Positions 1 to 9,191 are shown, counted from the first letter of the stretch. The stretch: 64,000 nucleotides of DNA from Myxococcales bacterium (GCA_013215565.1 JABSQV010000029.1:1-64000); one strand, 5' to 3'. The notes: a model not told the origin generated them from the sequence alone. Numbers and translations are program-made.

Positions 1-585
1 GTCCTCGGAACCTTCCTGGTGCTCGAGTCTCCTGGACAACTCGTCCTGATCGATCAGCACGCGGCCCACGAGCGCGTGCTCTTCGAGCGGATGCGCGGAG
101 CGCTGCTTGCCCGCAAGCTCGAGCGGCAGGTGTTGCTGGTGCCCGAACGGGTGCAACTTGCGCGCAGCGCTGCGGACGCGCTGGCGCCCCGGCTCGCGCT
201 GCTCGAGCGGGCCGGGATCGAGGTCGAGTTGGGCCGGGCCGACGTGCGCGGCCGGGTGGCCGCTGAGGTTCGGACGATCCCGGCGCTGCTGGCCGACCGG
301 CCCGGGATCGACTGGCCGGGGCTGCTCGAGGAGACCGCGAGCGCGTGGCTGGATCCGGAATCGCGCGAGCTCCGGGAGGGACTCGAGGCCGCGATTCACG
401 ATGTCCTGGCGACGGCTGCGTGTCACTCCGCCTGTCGCAAGGGCGACCGACTTGCGCCACGCGAGGTTGAGGGACTGCTTGCCGCCCTCGATGAGGAGGT
501 CTGGTTTCCCAACTGCCCGCACGGCCGCCCGGTTGTCTATTCGCTCGACCAGGCCGAGATCGAGCGCCGTTTTCAGCGTCGGTGA
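1..585 (+). CDS. mutL: DNA mismatch repair protein MutL, C-terminal part (5' end outside window)
   Basis: MutL couples mismatch recognition by MutS to strand incision. Only the last 194 codons are present; the reading frame is open from base 1. The C-terminal endonuclease/dimerisation domain is recognisable by DQHA at residues 18-21 followed by E24 and E29 (the DQHA-x2-E-x4-E metal motif), then the ACHSACR segment, and CPHGRP near the end. These are the metal-binding motifs of nicking MutL proteins and are lost in E. coli-type MutL, so this protein probably has its own endonuclease activity (family knowledge). The stop codon overlaps the miaA GTG start in a GTGA arrangement, which suggests translational coupling; mutL-miaA adjacency is common in bacteria. 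Confidence 0.95.
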   Translation, partial: VLGTFLVLESPGQLVLIDQHAAHERVLFERMRGALLARKLERQVLLVPERVQLARSAADALAPRLALLERAGIEVELGRADVRGRVAAEVRTIPALLADRPGIDWPGLLEETASAWLDPESRELREGLEAAIHDVLATAACHSACRKGDRLAPREVEGLLAALDEEVWFPNCPHGRPVVYSLDQAEIERRFQRR

Positions 586-1487
586 CCGGCCGGCCGGCGG
601 TTTTGGCGATCGTGGGTCCCACCGGAACCGGCAAGACCGAACTCGCGTGTGAGGTGGCGCGCCGGATCGGGGGCGAGGTGATCGGGGCCGACTCGATGCA
701 GGTCTACCGGTGGATGGACATCGGAACCGCGAAACCGTCACGCGCGCTCCGCGACGAGATTCCGCATCACGCGATCGATCTGGTGGAGCCGGACGACCCG
801 ATGTCGGCCGGTCGCTATGCGGCGGTGGCGCGCCGCTCGGCGGTCGAGATCCATGCGAGGGGAGGGCGGGCCATCCTGTGCGGGGGAACCGGGCTCTACG
901 CCCGCGCCTTCGCCCGGGGTCTGATTGAGGGCGTCGCTTCCGACGCGGGGCTACGGGCCGATCTCGAGGCGCGCTCGACTCCGGAACTCGGCGCCGACCT
1001 CGCCGCGCGGGATCCGGAGGCTGCGCGGCGCATCGCGCCCCAGGACCGAGTCCGGTTGATTCGGGCGCTCGAGATCACGGAACTCGGCGGCGTCCCCTCG
1101 TCCGAGCAGCGCGCCGCGCACGGGTGCTCCGACCGGCCCTTCGAGATACGCTGGCTCGGGCTGCGGATGGAGCGCGAAGTCCACTGGCGCGGGCTCCAGG
1201 GGCGCACGGAACGGATGTTTCGGGAGGGGCTCTTGGACGAGGTCCGGGAACTGCGCCGAGCCGGCTTCTCGCCGGCGCTCCGGGCCCTGAACGCGATCGG
1301 CTACCGCGAGGCCGGCCAGGTTCTGGACGGGCGCATCGACGAGGCGCAGGCCCGGGAATCCACCTGGATTGCCACCCGGCGCTACGCGAAGCGGCAACTC
1401 ACCTGGTTCCGGGCCGAGTCCGGGGTCTGTTGGTTGGACGCGCAGCGGCCCCGGGAAGCCCTCGAGCAGGCGCTGCGCCTGGTCTGA
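582..1487 (+). CDS. miaA: tRNA dimethylallyltransferase MiaA
   Basis: MiaA transfers the dimethylallyl group of DMAPP to N6 of A37 in tRNAs reading UNN codons. The 301-residue product has the P-loop GPTGTGKT at residues 12-19, the substrate-binding segment with DSMQVYR just after residue 35, IGTAKP close behind it, and the C-terminal ALNAIGYREA and RYAKRQLTWFR motifs typical of the family. The length is normal. The start is a GTG that overlaps the mutL stop by four bases, so translation is likely coupled. No oddities are seen. Confidence 0.97.
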   Translation: MTGRPAVLAIVGPTGTGKTELACEVARRIGGEVIGADSMQVYRWMDIGTAKPSRALRDEIPHHAIDLVEPDDPMSAGRYAAVARRSAVEIHARGGRAILCGGTGLYARAFARGLIEGVASDAGLRADLEARSTPELGADLAARDPEAARRIAPQDRVRLIRALEITELGGVPSSEQRAAHGCSDRPFEIRWLGLRMEREVHWRGLQGRTERMFREGLLDEVRELRRAGFSPALRALNAIGYREAGQVLDGRIDEAQARESTWIATRRYAKRQLTWFRAESGVCWLDAQRPREALEQALRLV

Positions 1488-1496
1488 GGGCGCCAG

Positions 1497-1949
1497 CTAC
1501 TGGTTGATCTGGTTGTAATGAACCCCGATCCTCACTGGACAGGGTCCTATGTCCTCGGAGTACACGGCCAGGGACTCGTCCTGGGCCGTGAAGAGCGGGT
1601 CGGGCGATGAGTCCTGGAAGAACGTGAATAGCCCCGGAACGATCTCGAGTCCGCCTGCCGCGACCCGCAGAATGGCGCCTGCGGCGGTGAGCCCCGTCAG
1701 GAAGACGAAGCCCGGCACCGCGAGTGCAGCCTTCATCTCCGTGGAGTCGTCCTGGTCCACCATGCCCCAGTACATGTCGTCGAGGACCGTGTACGGTGCG
1801 AGCAGAATGTCGGTCGGCGCGAAGATGATCGTGGAGAAGGCGCGGCAGAGCTGGGAGCCATCGGCGGATGCGGACCCCGGAGAGAGTCCAGCCCCAGCGA
1901 GGCTCAGTGTGCAGATCAAAAGCGATTGGCTCAACAGCGTACGCAGCAA
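1497..1949 (-). CDS. small exported protein of unknown function
   Basis: The product has about 150 residues. The start chosen is a TTG at 1949, because GGGAGG lies 8 nt upstream (1958-1963) and the protein then begins directly with a signal peptide (MLRTLLSQSLL, hydrophobic core, ASA cleavage region near residue 28). The longer ATG start at 1991 would add 14 residues before the signal. The mature part has a few hydrophobic stretches (around AVPGFVFLTGLTAAGA and LRVAAGGLEIVPGL) and two cysteines. The layout vaguely recalls small exported exosortase-associated proteins of the TIGR04073 type, but I cannot confirm this and assign no function. It is convergent with miaA and divergent from der. Confidence 0.7.
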   Translation of the reverse strand: MLRTLLSQSLLICTLSLAGAGLSPGSASADGSQLCRAFSTIIFAPTDILLAPYTVLDDMYWGMVDQDDSTEMKAALAVPGFVFLTGLTAAGAILRVAAGGLEIVPGLFTFFQDSSPDPLFTAQDESLAVYSEDIGPCPVRIGVHYNQINQ

Positions 1950-1963
1950 TGGGTGATCCTCCC
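1950..1963 (-). promoter_or_regulatory. Shine-Dalgarno deciding a TTG start
   Basis: GGGAGG on the minus strand (1958-1963) is followed after 8 nt by TTG at 1949-1947. It supports the rare start codon for the exported protein gene downstream and argues against the upstream ATG at 1991. Confidence 0.6.
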
Positions 1964-2089
1964 AAAAGGTCGAGCGGACAGGCCGGGGCAAGGGCCCCCA
2001 AGCGGCCGCAACACCTAGCCAGAGTGAGTGAACCCCGGTCCGAAGTCAACGCGAGGGACGGCACCCAAGCGAATCTTGAGAGCCTTCCG

Positions 2090-3409
2090 ATGGTCGCCCT
2101 GATCGGCCGCGCAAACGTTGGGAAATCCACCCTATTCAACCGCCTGGCGCGCCAGCGCAGAGCGTTGGTGGAGGATCGGCCCGGGGTAACGCGCGACCGC
2201 CTGGTGGCCACGGCCCGGATCGAGGGCCGCGATCTGCTGCTGGTGGATACAGGCGGGCTCGACCCCGATGCCGAGCGCGGCATCCCGGCGGCAGTTCGCG
2301 CTCAGGCCCGGCGGGCAGTCGAGGATGCCGTCGTGATCCTGTTCGTGGTCGATGCGCGCCAGGGGGTGGTTCCACAGGACCGCGAGATCGCCGATCTGCT
2401 GCGGCGCGCCGAACGCCAGGTCGTGCTCGTGGCAAACAAGGCGGATTCCCCGCAGCAGGACATCGCGGCCGGCGAGTTCCACAAGCTCGGCTTCGAAGAG
2501 GTGATTCCGGTTTCGGGCGAGCACCGCCGCGGGATCGTCGACCTCGAGGTCGCGATCGCGGAGCGCCTGCCGGCGATCCCGGACGTCGGCCCGCCCGCCG
2601 CCGATCCGGCCGCGCGGGTCGCTGTGGTGGGTCGGCCGAACGTGGGCAAGTCGTCGCTCGTGAACCGCCTCGTCGGAGAGGTTCACGCGGTCGTGGCTGA
2701 CGAGCCCGGGACCACCCGAGATGCGACGGACATCCGGGTCCGGGTCGGCGACGAAGAGGTCATCCTGATCGATACGGCAGGGCTGCGGCGCCGCGGCCGC
2801 CGCGACGCGCACATCGAACGCGGGAGCGCGCTGATGGCGCTGCGCTCGATCGAGCGTGCCGACGTCGTGATGCTCTTGCTCGACTCGATCGAGGGTGTGG
2901 TCGACCAGGATATGAGGATCGCGCGGCTCGCGGTCGACCGCGGACGGCCGGTGCTGCTGATCCTGCACAAGTGGGACGCGGTCGGCCCCGCGTCTCGCGG
3001 TTCGGAACTCGAGCGGGAGGTCGACCGCAAGTTACGTTTCCTCCCGGACCGGCGAGCGCGGCGTGTGAGTGCGCGCACCGGCGCCGGGACGCGGCAGTTG
3101 CTGCCGCTGGCACTCGAGCTCGCGCAGAGCACGCAGGTCGAACTGTCGACGCCGGACCTGAATCGCGCGCTCGAGGCCGCCGTCGAGCGACTGCAACCCC
3201 CGATGGGGGGGCGGCGCCGGGCCCGTCTCTTCTACGCGACCCAGGTCGCAACCAGGCCGCTTACGATCCTGATCTTCGTCAACGATCCCAGCCTGATCCC
3301 GGTTAACTATCGTCGTTATCTCGTGTCGTTCATGAAGGAGCGCTTTGGCCTGCTGGGGGTTCCCGTCCGGGTGCGGCTGCGCGCTCGCCGGCGTGAGGAC
3401 GGCGTCTGA
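2090..3409 (+). CDS. der: GTPase Der (EngA), ribosome assembly
   Basis: Der is a double-GTPase needed for maturation of the 50S subunit. The first G domain starts almost at the N-terminus with GRANVGKST (residues 6-14; most Der proteins have GRPNVGKS), then DTGG and NKAD. The second has GRPNVGKSS, DTAG and, in place of the usual NKWD, HKWD. A KH-like domain follows to the C-terminus (YATQVATRPLTILIFVND region). Starting at the ATG at 2090 gives 439 residues, like other Der proteins; the open frame extends upstream to 1868 but that part has no Der similarity. A GTG at 2024 is an alternative start. It is followed by a YfgM-like gene, as der is linked to yfgM in enterobacteria. The N-to-H change in the second G4 motif is unusual. 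Confidence 0.95.
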   Translation: MVALIGRANVGKSTLFNRLARQRRALVEDRPGVTRDRLVATARIEGRDLLLVDTGGLDPDAERGIPAAVRAQARRAVEDAVVILFVVDARQGVVPQDREIADLLRRAERQVVLVANKADSPQQDIAAGEFHKLGFEEVIPVSGEHRRGIVDLEVAIAERLPAIPDVGPPAADPAARVAVVGRPNVGKSSLVNRLVGEVHAVVADEPGTTRDATDIRVRVGDEEVILIDTAGLRRRGRRDAHIERGSALMALRSIERADVVMLLLDSIEGVVDQDMRIARLAVDRGRPVLLILHKWDAVGPASRGSELEREVDRKLRFLPDRRARRVSARTGAGTRQLLPLALELAQSTQVELSTPDLNRALEAAVERLQPPMGGRRRARLFYATQVATRPLTILIFVNDPSLIPVNYRRYLVSFMKERFGLLGVPVRVRLRARRREDGV

Positions 3410-3490
3410 GGGGGACGCCGGTCGGCCAGACGCTAGACTCCAGCGCCCCTCCGCGCGGTCCGACTCAGATCCGATCGGGAGAGGAAGCAG

Positions 3491-4324
3491 ATGGCGGCAC
3501 GAAGAAGAGCGAAGCGCAAACACGGCAGCCTGCCGGAGCGTATCGAAGGCATCGAGGGCCAGGCCGAAGGGCTCTTCGGCTGGATCGGCGACAACCCGCG
3601 ACCGGTCCTGCTGGCGATCGCGGCCTTCGTCGTGGTCGGCGCGCTGATCGCGGGCGGGTACGAACTCTGGCTTGGCGCCCAACTGGAGAGCCAGCAGGAG
3701 CTCGGCCGGATCGAGTCGGAGTTCGCGCGCGCGATGGGGGCCCCTCCGGGCGCGCTGGTGTTCGTCGAGCCGGCCAACCCCGACCAGGGGCGGCGCGCCC
3801 GTGAGTCCGCGCTGGGGGGCCTCGAGGGTCTGATCGAACAGCGCGCGGGGAGTCGGGCGGCCGAGCTGGCGTCGCTCCGTGCGGCCGAAATCGAGCTCGA
3901 CCTCGGCCGGGGCGATGCGGTCGTGGCGCGGCTGGACGAACTCACCTCCGAGCTCGCCGAGGACGATCCGCTTCGCGGCGTCGCGCTCCGGCTGCTCGGG
4001 ACCGCGCGCACCGACGGGGGGGACCTGGCCGCGGGCGCCGAGGCGTACGCGGCTGCCGCCGGGATCGAGGGCTACCGGGATCCGGCGCCGCTCTGGATTG
4101 CGGCCGGCCGGGGATTTTCGGCCTCGGGGCTTCCGCAGCGCGCAATCGAGGCCTACAACCAGGCGCTGGTCGCCGATCTGTCCCTGTCCGAGCAGGAGGG
4201 CCTGGTAGATCGGATTGCGGCGCTGGAGGTGCAGCTGGCGGAACCCGCCGCCTCCGCGCCGAGCGACGAGAGTGACAACCAGGCGGAGGCCAGCCCGGTC
4301 TCGGCCCGGGGCCAGGATCAGTAA
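3491..4324 (+). CDS. YfgM-like membrane-anchored TPR protein
   Basis: The 277-residue protein has a basic cytoplasmic N-terminus (MAARRRAKRKHG), one transmembrane helix at about residues 37-55 (PVLLAIAAFVVVGALIAGG) and a long alanine-rich periplasmic region with TPR-like helical repeats. This is the architecture of YfgM, an ancillary SecYEG subunit that hands secreted proteins to periplasmic chaperones. Gene order der-yfgM supports the assignment. Direct sequence similarity is weak, so any other membrane-anchored TPR scaffold remains possible. A purine-rich GAGAGGAAG ribosome site precedes the ATG. The tail after residue 250 is low-complexity (Ala, Ser, Glu). Confidence 0.65.
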   Translation: MAARRRAKRKHGSLPERIEGIEGQAEGLFGWIGDNPRPVLLAIAAFVVVGALIAGGYELWLGAQLESQQELGRIESEFARAMGAPPGALVFVEPANPDQGRRARESALGGLEGLIEQRAGSRAAELASLRAAEIELDLGRGDAVVARLDELTSELAEDDPLRGVALRLLGTARTDGGDLAAGAEAYAAAAGIEGYRDPAPLWIAAGRGFSASGLPQRAIEAYNQALVADLSLSEQEGLVDRIAALEVQLAEPAASAPSDESDNQAEASPVSARGQDQ

Positions 4325-4461
4325 CTTCCGATAAGAAGCATTCTGTTAAATAGAACCCGGGTCGTCGAGGCTCCCCGGCCGGACCAGGCTGGCACGCTTG
4401 CCCGAATCGCCGGGGTCGGATATCACCCGGGACCAGAAGGAATCAAAGGAGAGCGCCAGTA

Positions 4462-4788
4462 ATGCCGATCGCCGTCCGGACCGAAGAGGAGCGCGCCCGC
4501 CTGGGCACCAAGTGGACCTGCGGTGCCTGCGGGGTGCGTTTCTACGACCTGCATCGCACGCCCACGACCTGCCCGAAGTGCGGCCAGGTGCAGGACGAAT
4601 TGACACCCGAGACGCCCAAGAAGAAGTCCCGGAAGTCGACGCGCAAGAAGGCGACCAAGAAGGCGGCCAAGCCCCGGAAACGGCCGAAAGCCCAGCCGGC
4701 GCTCGGCGAAGAGCCCGAACCGCGCGAGGAGGCGATCGAACTAAAGGGCCATCAACTCGGGGACGACATCGCGACCGACGCCGACTAG
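4462..4788 (+). CDS. FYDLN-acid domain zinc-ribbon protein (TIGR02300-like)
   Basis: The 108-residue protein begins with LGTKWTCGACGVRFYDLH, followed by TCPKCG. The two CxxC pairs form a zinc ribbon and FYDL is the signature of the FYDLN-acid family. In other members the C-terminal half is acidic; here it first turns into a lysine-rich run (KKKSRKSTRKKATKKAAK, residues 53-70) before becoming acidic. The function of the family is not known. AAAGGAG upstream gives a good ribosome site. The short AT-rich stretch at about 4325-4355 just upstream stands out in this GC-rich region and may hold the promoter, though no good -35/-10 pair is visible. Confidence 0.85.
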   Translation: MPIAVRTEEERARLGTKWTCGACGVRFYDLHRTPTTCPKCGQVQDELTPETPKKKSRKSTRKKATKKAAKPRKRPKAQPALGEEPEPREEAIELKGHQLGDDIATDAD

Positions 4789-4819
4789 CGCCCCGCTCGG
4801 CGCGGCCCATCCGGGAGCT

Positions 4820-6898
4820 TCAGGGTCGAGACGGCCCGGTAGCCCGGTCGGCCCCGGCCGAAGCCGCCTGCGGATACAGCAGTCGATACATCTGCCGGGA
4901 ACGCAGGACGCGCCGGAGATAGCGGCGGGTCTCGCCGTACGGGACGCCCTCGACGAACAGATCGAGTGGGAGTTCGCCGTTGCGGTTCCGCCAGCGCTCG
5001 ACCACCTCGGGGCCCGCGTTGTAGGCCGCGATCGCGAGCGGTCTCGAGCCGCCGAAGCGCGCGATCAGTTGATCCAGGTAGAAGGTCCCGAAGCGCAGGT
5101 TGACGGCCGGCGTGTAGAGCGAAGCCGCGTCGAAATCCGAGATGCCGAGCTTCGAGGCAATCTGGTCTGCGGTCTGCGGCACGATCTGCATCAGTCCGCG
5201 TGCATCCGCTCGTGACCGCACGCCCGGTCGGTATGAACTCTCCTCCCGCATGATGGCGTAGACCATCGAGGGATCGAACGCGAACTCGTCGGTCGCGTCG
5301 ATCACGCCCGGGCCGAAGGGTCTCGGCCAGGCGAGTACCCAGGCGTCGCGCCACGCGGGATCGACGCCCTGCTCGAAGGTCGCGCCGAAGCCGTCGACGA
5401 CGACGCGCACGGCGTACGCGTGGTCTCCGAGTCCGTGCAGCAGTCCGGCCGCGGACACGCGCTCCTCGCGAGAGATCCCGGCGCGCCGGACCCAGCTTTC
5501 GACCTCTTCGCGCGCGGGCGTCTCGAAGCCGGCATCGAGCAGCAGTCGGGCGCGCTCCCGCGAAGGATCCATGACCCGCTGCCGCTCGGGAAGCAGCGAG
5601 CGTTCGATCTCCGGATGGATGTCGAGCCGCTCCGCGGCCAGCAGCCCGTAGTAGGACAGCGGGATCTGCTCGGCGAGTTCCGCGAGCGCCGCATTTCCCG
5701 GCTTTTCGTCCAGCTCGATTCGCGAGCGCGCCAGCCAGTAGCGGGCCCGCTGCACCTCCACGTCCCAGATGCTGCCGCGCGCGAGCGCTCGAAGTCGGCG
5801 CTCGGCCGCGCGGTGGCGGCCCTTCCGGACGTCCCTCCACGCCAGCCGCCACTGCGCCCGCCGCACGAGCTCGGGCGAGCGCCGGTTCTTCTCGACCAGA
5901 CGAAACAGCCGGGCCGCGGTCTCGGGCTCGTCGTCCTCGAGCAGGAGCGCGACCAGGTAGCGGGCGCGGGCCCGGGTGCGTTCGTCCGCGTGTCGGGTGA
6001 TCTCGCTGAGCTTCTCGATCGCGAGTTGTGAGTTGCCGTTGCGCGCGTGCGCGCGGGCCAGTTGGATCGCGGCCGCATCGTCATCCGGATACCGCGCCAC
6101 GACCTGCGCGTAGGCGCGCGTCGCCTCCGAGTAGCGCCGCGTGCGGAAGAAGCAGTCGGCGCGACCGCGCTCGGCCGCCCGGCGCAGGTCCTCGCCGAGC
6201 TTCGGATTCTCCAGCAGGCCTTCGTAGATCTCGAGCGCCTCCGCACAGCGCCTAATCGAAATGAGTTCGCCCGCGTGGTCCAGGAGAGCGTCGGGCGCCG
6301 GAGGCTCGGCCCCGGTGCCGCTGGTGAGTTCCCGGTCGCGGAGCAGCGCCGCCCTGCCCTCCGCGGAGCGCGGCCACTTCTGCCAGACCTGGCGATAGAG
6401 TCCCACCGCGTCGCCCGGGAGCCCGCGTTCCTCGAACGCGTTTGCCGCCTCGAGCGCCAGGCCCGCGGCCCGGCCGGGATCCCGCGTGGTTTCCCAGCCG
6501 CTGCGAAAGGCGCGATACGCGCCGAGCAGGTCGTCGCGCCTTAGGCTGAGGAGCCCCAGTCGATGCTGTGCGCCGGCGGCGACTTCCGAGGGCGGGTCGT
6601 AGCGCAGGGCCGATCGGGTCGCCGCGAAGGCGCCGTCGAGATCTCCGCTCTGCTCCAGGAAACGCGCCCGCAACAGCTCCGCGTGGTCGGCCAGCTTGCC
6701 GCCCAACAGGGCCTCGAGTGCAGCGGCGGCCTCGGCGGGCTTCCCTGCCGCGAGCGCCCGCTGTGCCCGCGCGAGCACCGCCCGGCCTTCGGGCACGGAG
6801 CCGCGCGCCAGCGGATCCGATCCGAGCAGCCCGAGTACCAGGATCCCCGCGAAGGCGGCCGGGATGCGGAGCCAGAGCACTTCGGAAAACTTTCGCAT
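4820..6898 (-). CDS. slt: soluble lytic murein transglycosylase (Slt70-like)
   Basis: The enzyme cleaves the MurNAc-GlcNAc bond of peptidoglycan, forming 1,6-anhydro ends. The 692-residue protein has an N-terminal hydrophobic signal segment (WLRIPAAFAGILVLGLLG), a long helical TPR-like superhelix (about residues 40-520) and a C-terminal lysozyme-like SLT domain. In that domain MREESSYRP carries the catalytic Glu at about residue 553, followed by GLMQIVPQTA and AIAAYNAGP. Length and layout match Slt70. I chose the ATG at 6898 because the upstream extension of the open frame is arginine-rich without signal features. It faces FYDLN convergently and diverges from the lipoprotein gene at 7006. Confidence 0.93.
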   Translation of the reverse strand: MRKFSEVLWLRIPAAFAGILVLGLLGSDPLARGSVPEGRAVLARAQRALAAGKPAEAAAALEALLGGKLADHAELLRARFLEQSGDLDGAFAATRSALRYDPPSEVAAGAQHRLGLLSLRRDDLLGAYRAFRSGWETTRDPGRAAGLALEAANAFEERGLPGDAVGLYRQVWQKWPRSAEGRAALLRDRELTSGTGAEPPAPDALLDHAGELISIRRCAEALEIYEGLLENPKLGEDLRRAAERGRADCFFRTRRYSEATRAYAQVVARYPDDDAAAIQLARAHARNGNSQLAIEKLSEITRHADERTRARARYLVALLLEDDEPETAARLFRLVEKNRRSPELVRRAQWRLAWRDVRKGRHRAAERRLRALARGSIWDVEVQRARYWLARSRIELDEKPGNAALAELAEQIPLSYYGLLAAERLDIHPEIERSLLPERQRVMDPSRERARLLLDAGFETPAREEVESWVRRAGISREERVSAAGLLHGLGDHAYAVRVVVDGFGATFEQGVDPAWRDAWVLAWPRPFGPGVIDATDEFAFDPSMVYAIMREESSYRPGVRSRADARGLMQIVPQTADQIASKLGISDFDAASLYTPAVNLRFGTFYLDQLIARFGGSRPLAIAAYNAGPEVVERWRNRNGELPLDLFVEGVPYGETRRYLRRVLRSRQMYRLLYPQAASAGADRATGPSRP

Positions 6899-7005
6899 GC
6901 GTCTCAAACTTAGCGACCCCTCGGTCTCTCGCGAGCCCCTCTCCGCTCGCCTTCCCGCCGACCTACGCGTCGTGCGGGCGGCTCTGCTACGTTCGGGCGC
7001 CAACT

Positions 7006-8187
7006 GTGCGCAGCTGGGCCACCCTCCTCGTTCTCCTCTTCCTCACTGCCTGTCCCGGCGCCGACGAAGGCGCCGGACCGGGCCCGGACGCCCGTGCGCC
7101 CAAAGCGAGCCCGCGCCGGGCCTGGTGGGTGCTTGCGGAAGGCTCGTGGCGAACGCTCGAGTCTCCTCGAAAGATCGACCGGCTGGTCGCGGATGCTGAG
7201 CGCCTCGGCGTGACGGACCTGTTCGTGCAGGTGTACCGCGGGGGCCGGAGCTGGTTCCCGTCCGAGAGCGCCGACCCGGCCCCCTACCGCGAGATCATCG
7301 AGCAGGGCGCGCCTGCGCCCCTCCCCCGCCTGGCCGAGGCCGCGCACGCCCGCGGCATCCGGGTCCACGCGTGGTTCAACGTGCTCCGGGTGGCGAAGAA
7401 TCGGGCTGCGCCCCTGCTCGCGGCCGTGGGCCCGGACGCGGTCCTGGTCGATCGCGAGGGCCGCAGCCTGGCCGACTACCCGGGTTTCGAGATCCCGCTT
7501 CCCGACCGCCTTCACTTGCGGATGGGAAGCCCAGGCCTCTGGCTGGACCCCGCGACGCCGGGCGTGATCGAGCACCTCGAGTCGACGCTGGACGAACTGG
7601 TCGCGGCAGCACCCGAGCTCGACGGCCTGCATCTCGACTTTATCCGGCATCCCCTGGTGCTCCCGATCGTCCCGGGCTCGCGCTTCGACGTCGGCCTCGA
7701 ATTCGGTTACGGAGAACCCGGCCGGGCCCGCTTCGAGCAGGAGACGGGCCGGGCCTTCCGGCGCGGGGAGCAATGGGATGCGTTTCGTCGCGAACGGGTC
7801 GACGAGACGGTGCGGCGGCTCTCGGCGCGCGTCCCCGAACACTGGACGGTGTCGGCCGCGGTACTCCCGTGGGCCGAGCGCGCTTACCTCGTGGCGATGC
7901 AGGACTGGCGGGGCTGGCTCGAAGAAGGCTGGCTGGACTTCGTGGTTGCGATGGCCTACACGCGCGACGACCGGCTGCTGCGCTACCTGTCCCACGGGCT
8001 CACGGGCGGGATCGGGGGGGACCGGGTTTGGCTGGGGCTCGGTTCCTGGCTCTTCGTGGAACGGCCCGAACGGGCCGCCGCACAGGTGGCGATTGCGTCC
8101 GAAGCCGATCCGGCTGGCGTCGCCCTGTTCTCCTACGACGCGCTGGCCGAGCGGCCCGAGGCGCTCGACGAGATCGCGGCGCCGTGA
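7006..8187 (+). CDS. lipoprotein with glycoside-hydrolase-like GHL10/YddW fold
   Basis: A GTG start at 7006 gives a clean lipoprotein signal: MRSWATLLVLLFLTAC, with lipobox LTAC. The 393-residue product then shows the family-10-like glycosyl hydrolase pattern (PF02638, E. coli YddW relatives): WVLAEGSWRTL with ADAERLGVTDLFVQV, then RGIRVHAWFNV, the GLHLDFIRHP strand with likely catalytic acidic residue, and a late FVVAMAYTRDD strand. Relatives act on cell-wall glycans. The frame is open further upstream but without domain content. The stop overlaps the GTG of queA (GTGA), so the two are probably co-translated. Being a surface or periplasmic hydrolase next to slt, it may take part in wall turnover. 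Confidence 0.85.
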   Translation: MRSWATLLVLLFLTACPGADEGAGPGPDARAPKASPRRAWWVLAEGSWRTLESPRKIDRLVADAERLGVTDLFVQVYRGGRSWFPSESADPAPYREIIEQGAPAPLPRLAEAAHARGIRVHAWFNVLRVAKNRAAPLLAAVGPDAVLVDREGRSLADYPGFEIPLPDRLHLRMGSPGLWLDPATPGVIEHLESTLDELVAAAPELDGLHLDFIRHPLVLPIVPGSRFDVGLEFGYGEPGRARFEQETGRAFRRGEQWDAFRRERVDETVRRLSARVPEHWTVSAAVLPWAERAYLVAMQDWRGWLEEGWLDFVVAMAYTRDDRLLRYLSHGLTGGIGGDRVWLGLGSWLFVERPERAAAQVAIASEADPAGVALFSYDALAERPEALDEIAAP

Positions 8188-9191
8188 CGCTCCCCCGTGG
8201 CCTCGACTACGAGCTTCCCCCGGAGCGGATCGCTCAACACCCGGCTTCTCCCCGCGATGCGGCGCGCGTCCTGGTGCTCGACCGGGGCACGCAGGCCCTC
8301 GAGGAGTGTCGCTTTCGCGACATTCCCGGACGGCTCCGAGCGAACGATCTGCTGATTGTGAACGACACCGAGGTCGTGCCCGCAAAGCTCCGCGGCCACA
8401 AGGAAACCGGGGGCCGCGCCGAGGTCTTGCTGCTGGAGCGGTGCGCGGACGCGCCCGATCGCTGGCGCGCCCTGGTGCGCTGCCGCGGGCGCCTGCGCGA
8501 GGGCGTGCGATTCCGCTTCGACGGTCTGCAGGCAGAGGTTCGCGAACTGATCGATGGGGGCGCGTGCGTCCTCGGATTCGAGAGTCCGGGAGATGATGCG
8601 GCCGAGCAGGTGCTTGCGCGGATCGGCGAGGCCCCCCTGCCCCCGTACATCGAACGCCCGGCCTCGGATCGCGCCGATCTCGAGGATTATCAGAGTGTGT
8701 TCGCGCGCGTCCCGGGCGCGGTGGCCGCCCCGACTGCGTCGCTGCACTTCACACGCGAGCTGGCAGCCGCGCTCCCGATTGCGACGGTGACCCTGCACGT
8801 GGGTCCCGGGACCTTTCGTCCGCTTCGCACGGAGCGGCTGGAGGACCACGTACTTGAGCCCGAGAGCTTCGAGGTCCCGGAGCAGACCGCGCGCGAGATC
8901 CGGGCGGCGCGCGAACGCGGCGGCCGCGTGATCGCGGTCGGCACCAGCGTGGTGCGGGTACTGGAGACGACCGGAGGATCTGTCGGAAGCGGCAAGACCG
9001 ATCTCTTCGTCGTTCCCGGCCACCGTTTCCGGGTGGTGGACTCGCTGATCACCAACTTCCACCTCCCCCGGTCGACGCTGCTGGCGCTGGTCCTGGCTTT
9101 CGGGGGGGACGCGGTCCGGGGCGCCTACCGCCACGCGATCGCGGCCGGCTTCCGCTTCTACTCCTACGGGGATGCGATGTGGATCGTGTAA
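8184..9191 (+). CDS. queA: S-adenosylmethionine:tRNA ribosyltransferase-isomerase QueA
   Basis: QueA converts preQ1 in tRNA to epoxyqueuosine using the ribose of SAM. The 335-residue product has the family motifs: YELPPERIAQHP at the start, RDAARVLVLDR, LIVNDTEVVPAKL, PLPPYI, APTASLHFT, TLHVGPGTF, GTSVVRVLE, FITNF-like SLITNFHLP and the final FYSYGDAM. It starts with GTG at 8184, overlapping the upstream stop, and its 3' end overlaps the tgt start by 13 nt. The queA-tgt pair is a classic queuosine operon. Confidence 0.97.
   Translation: MTLPRGLDYELPPERIAQHPASPRDAARVLVLDRGTQALEECRFRDIPGRLRANDLLIVNDTEVVPAKLRGHKETGGRAEVLLLERCADAPDRWRALVRCRGRLREGVRFRFDGLQAEVRELIDGGACVLGFESPGDDAAEQVLARIGEAPLPPYIERPASDRADLEDYQSVFARVPGAVAAPTASLHFTRELAAALPIATVTLHVGPGTFRPLRTERLEDHVLEPESFEVPEQTAREIRAARERGGRVIAVGTSVVRVLETTGGSVGSGKTDLFVVPGHRFRVVDSLITNFHLPRSTLLALVLAFGGDAVRGAYRHAIAAGFRFYSYGDAMWIV

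Noticed and set aside
1868..2089. N-terminal extension of Der
   Set aside because: The 74 extra codons overlap the start region of the divergent exported-protein gene and have no Der similarity; Der normally begins right at the first G motif.
4325..4355. Promoter in the AT-rich stretch before the FYDLN gene
   Set aside because: AT-rich compared with its surroundings, but no -35/-10 pair with proper spacing could be fitted.
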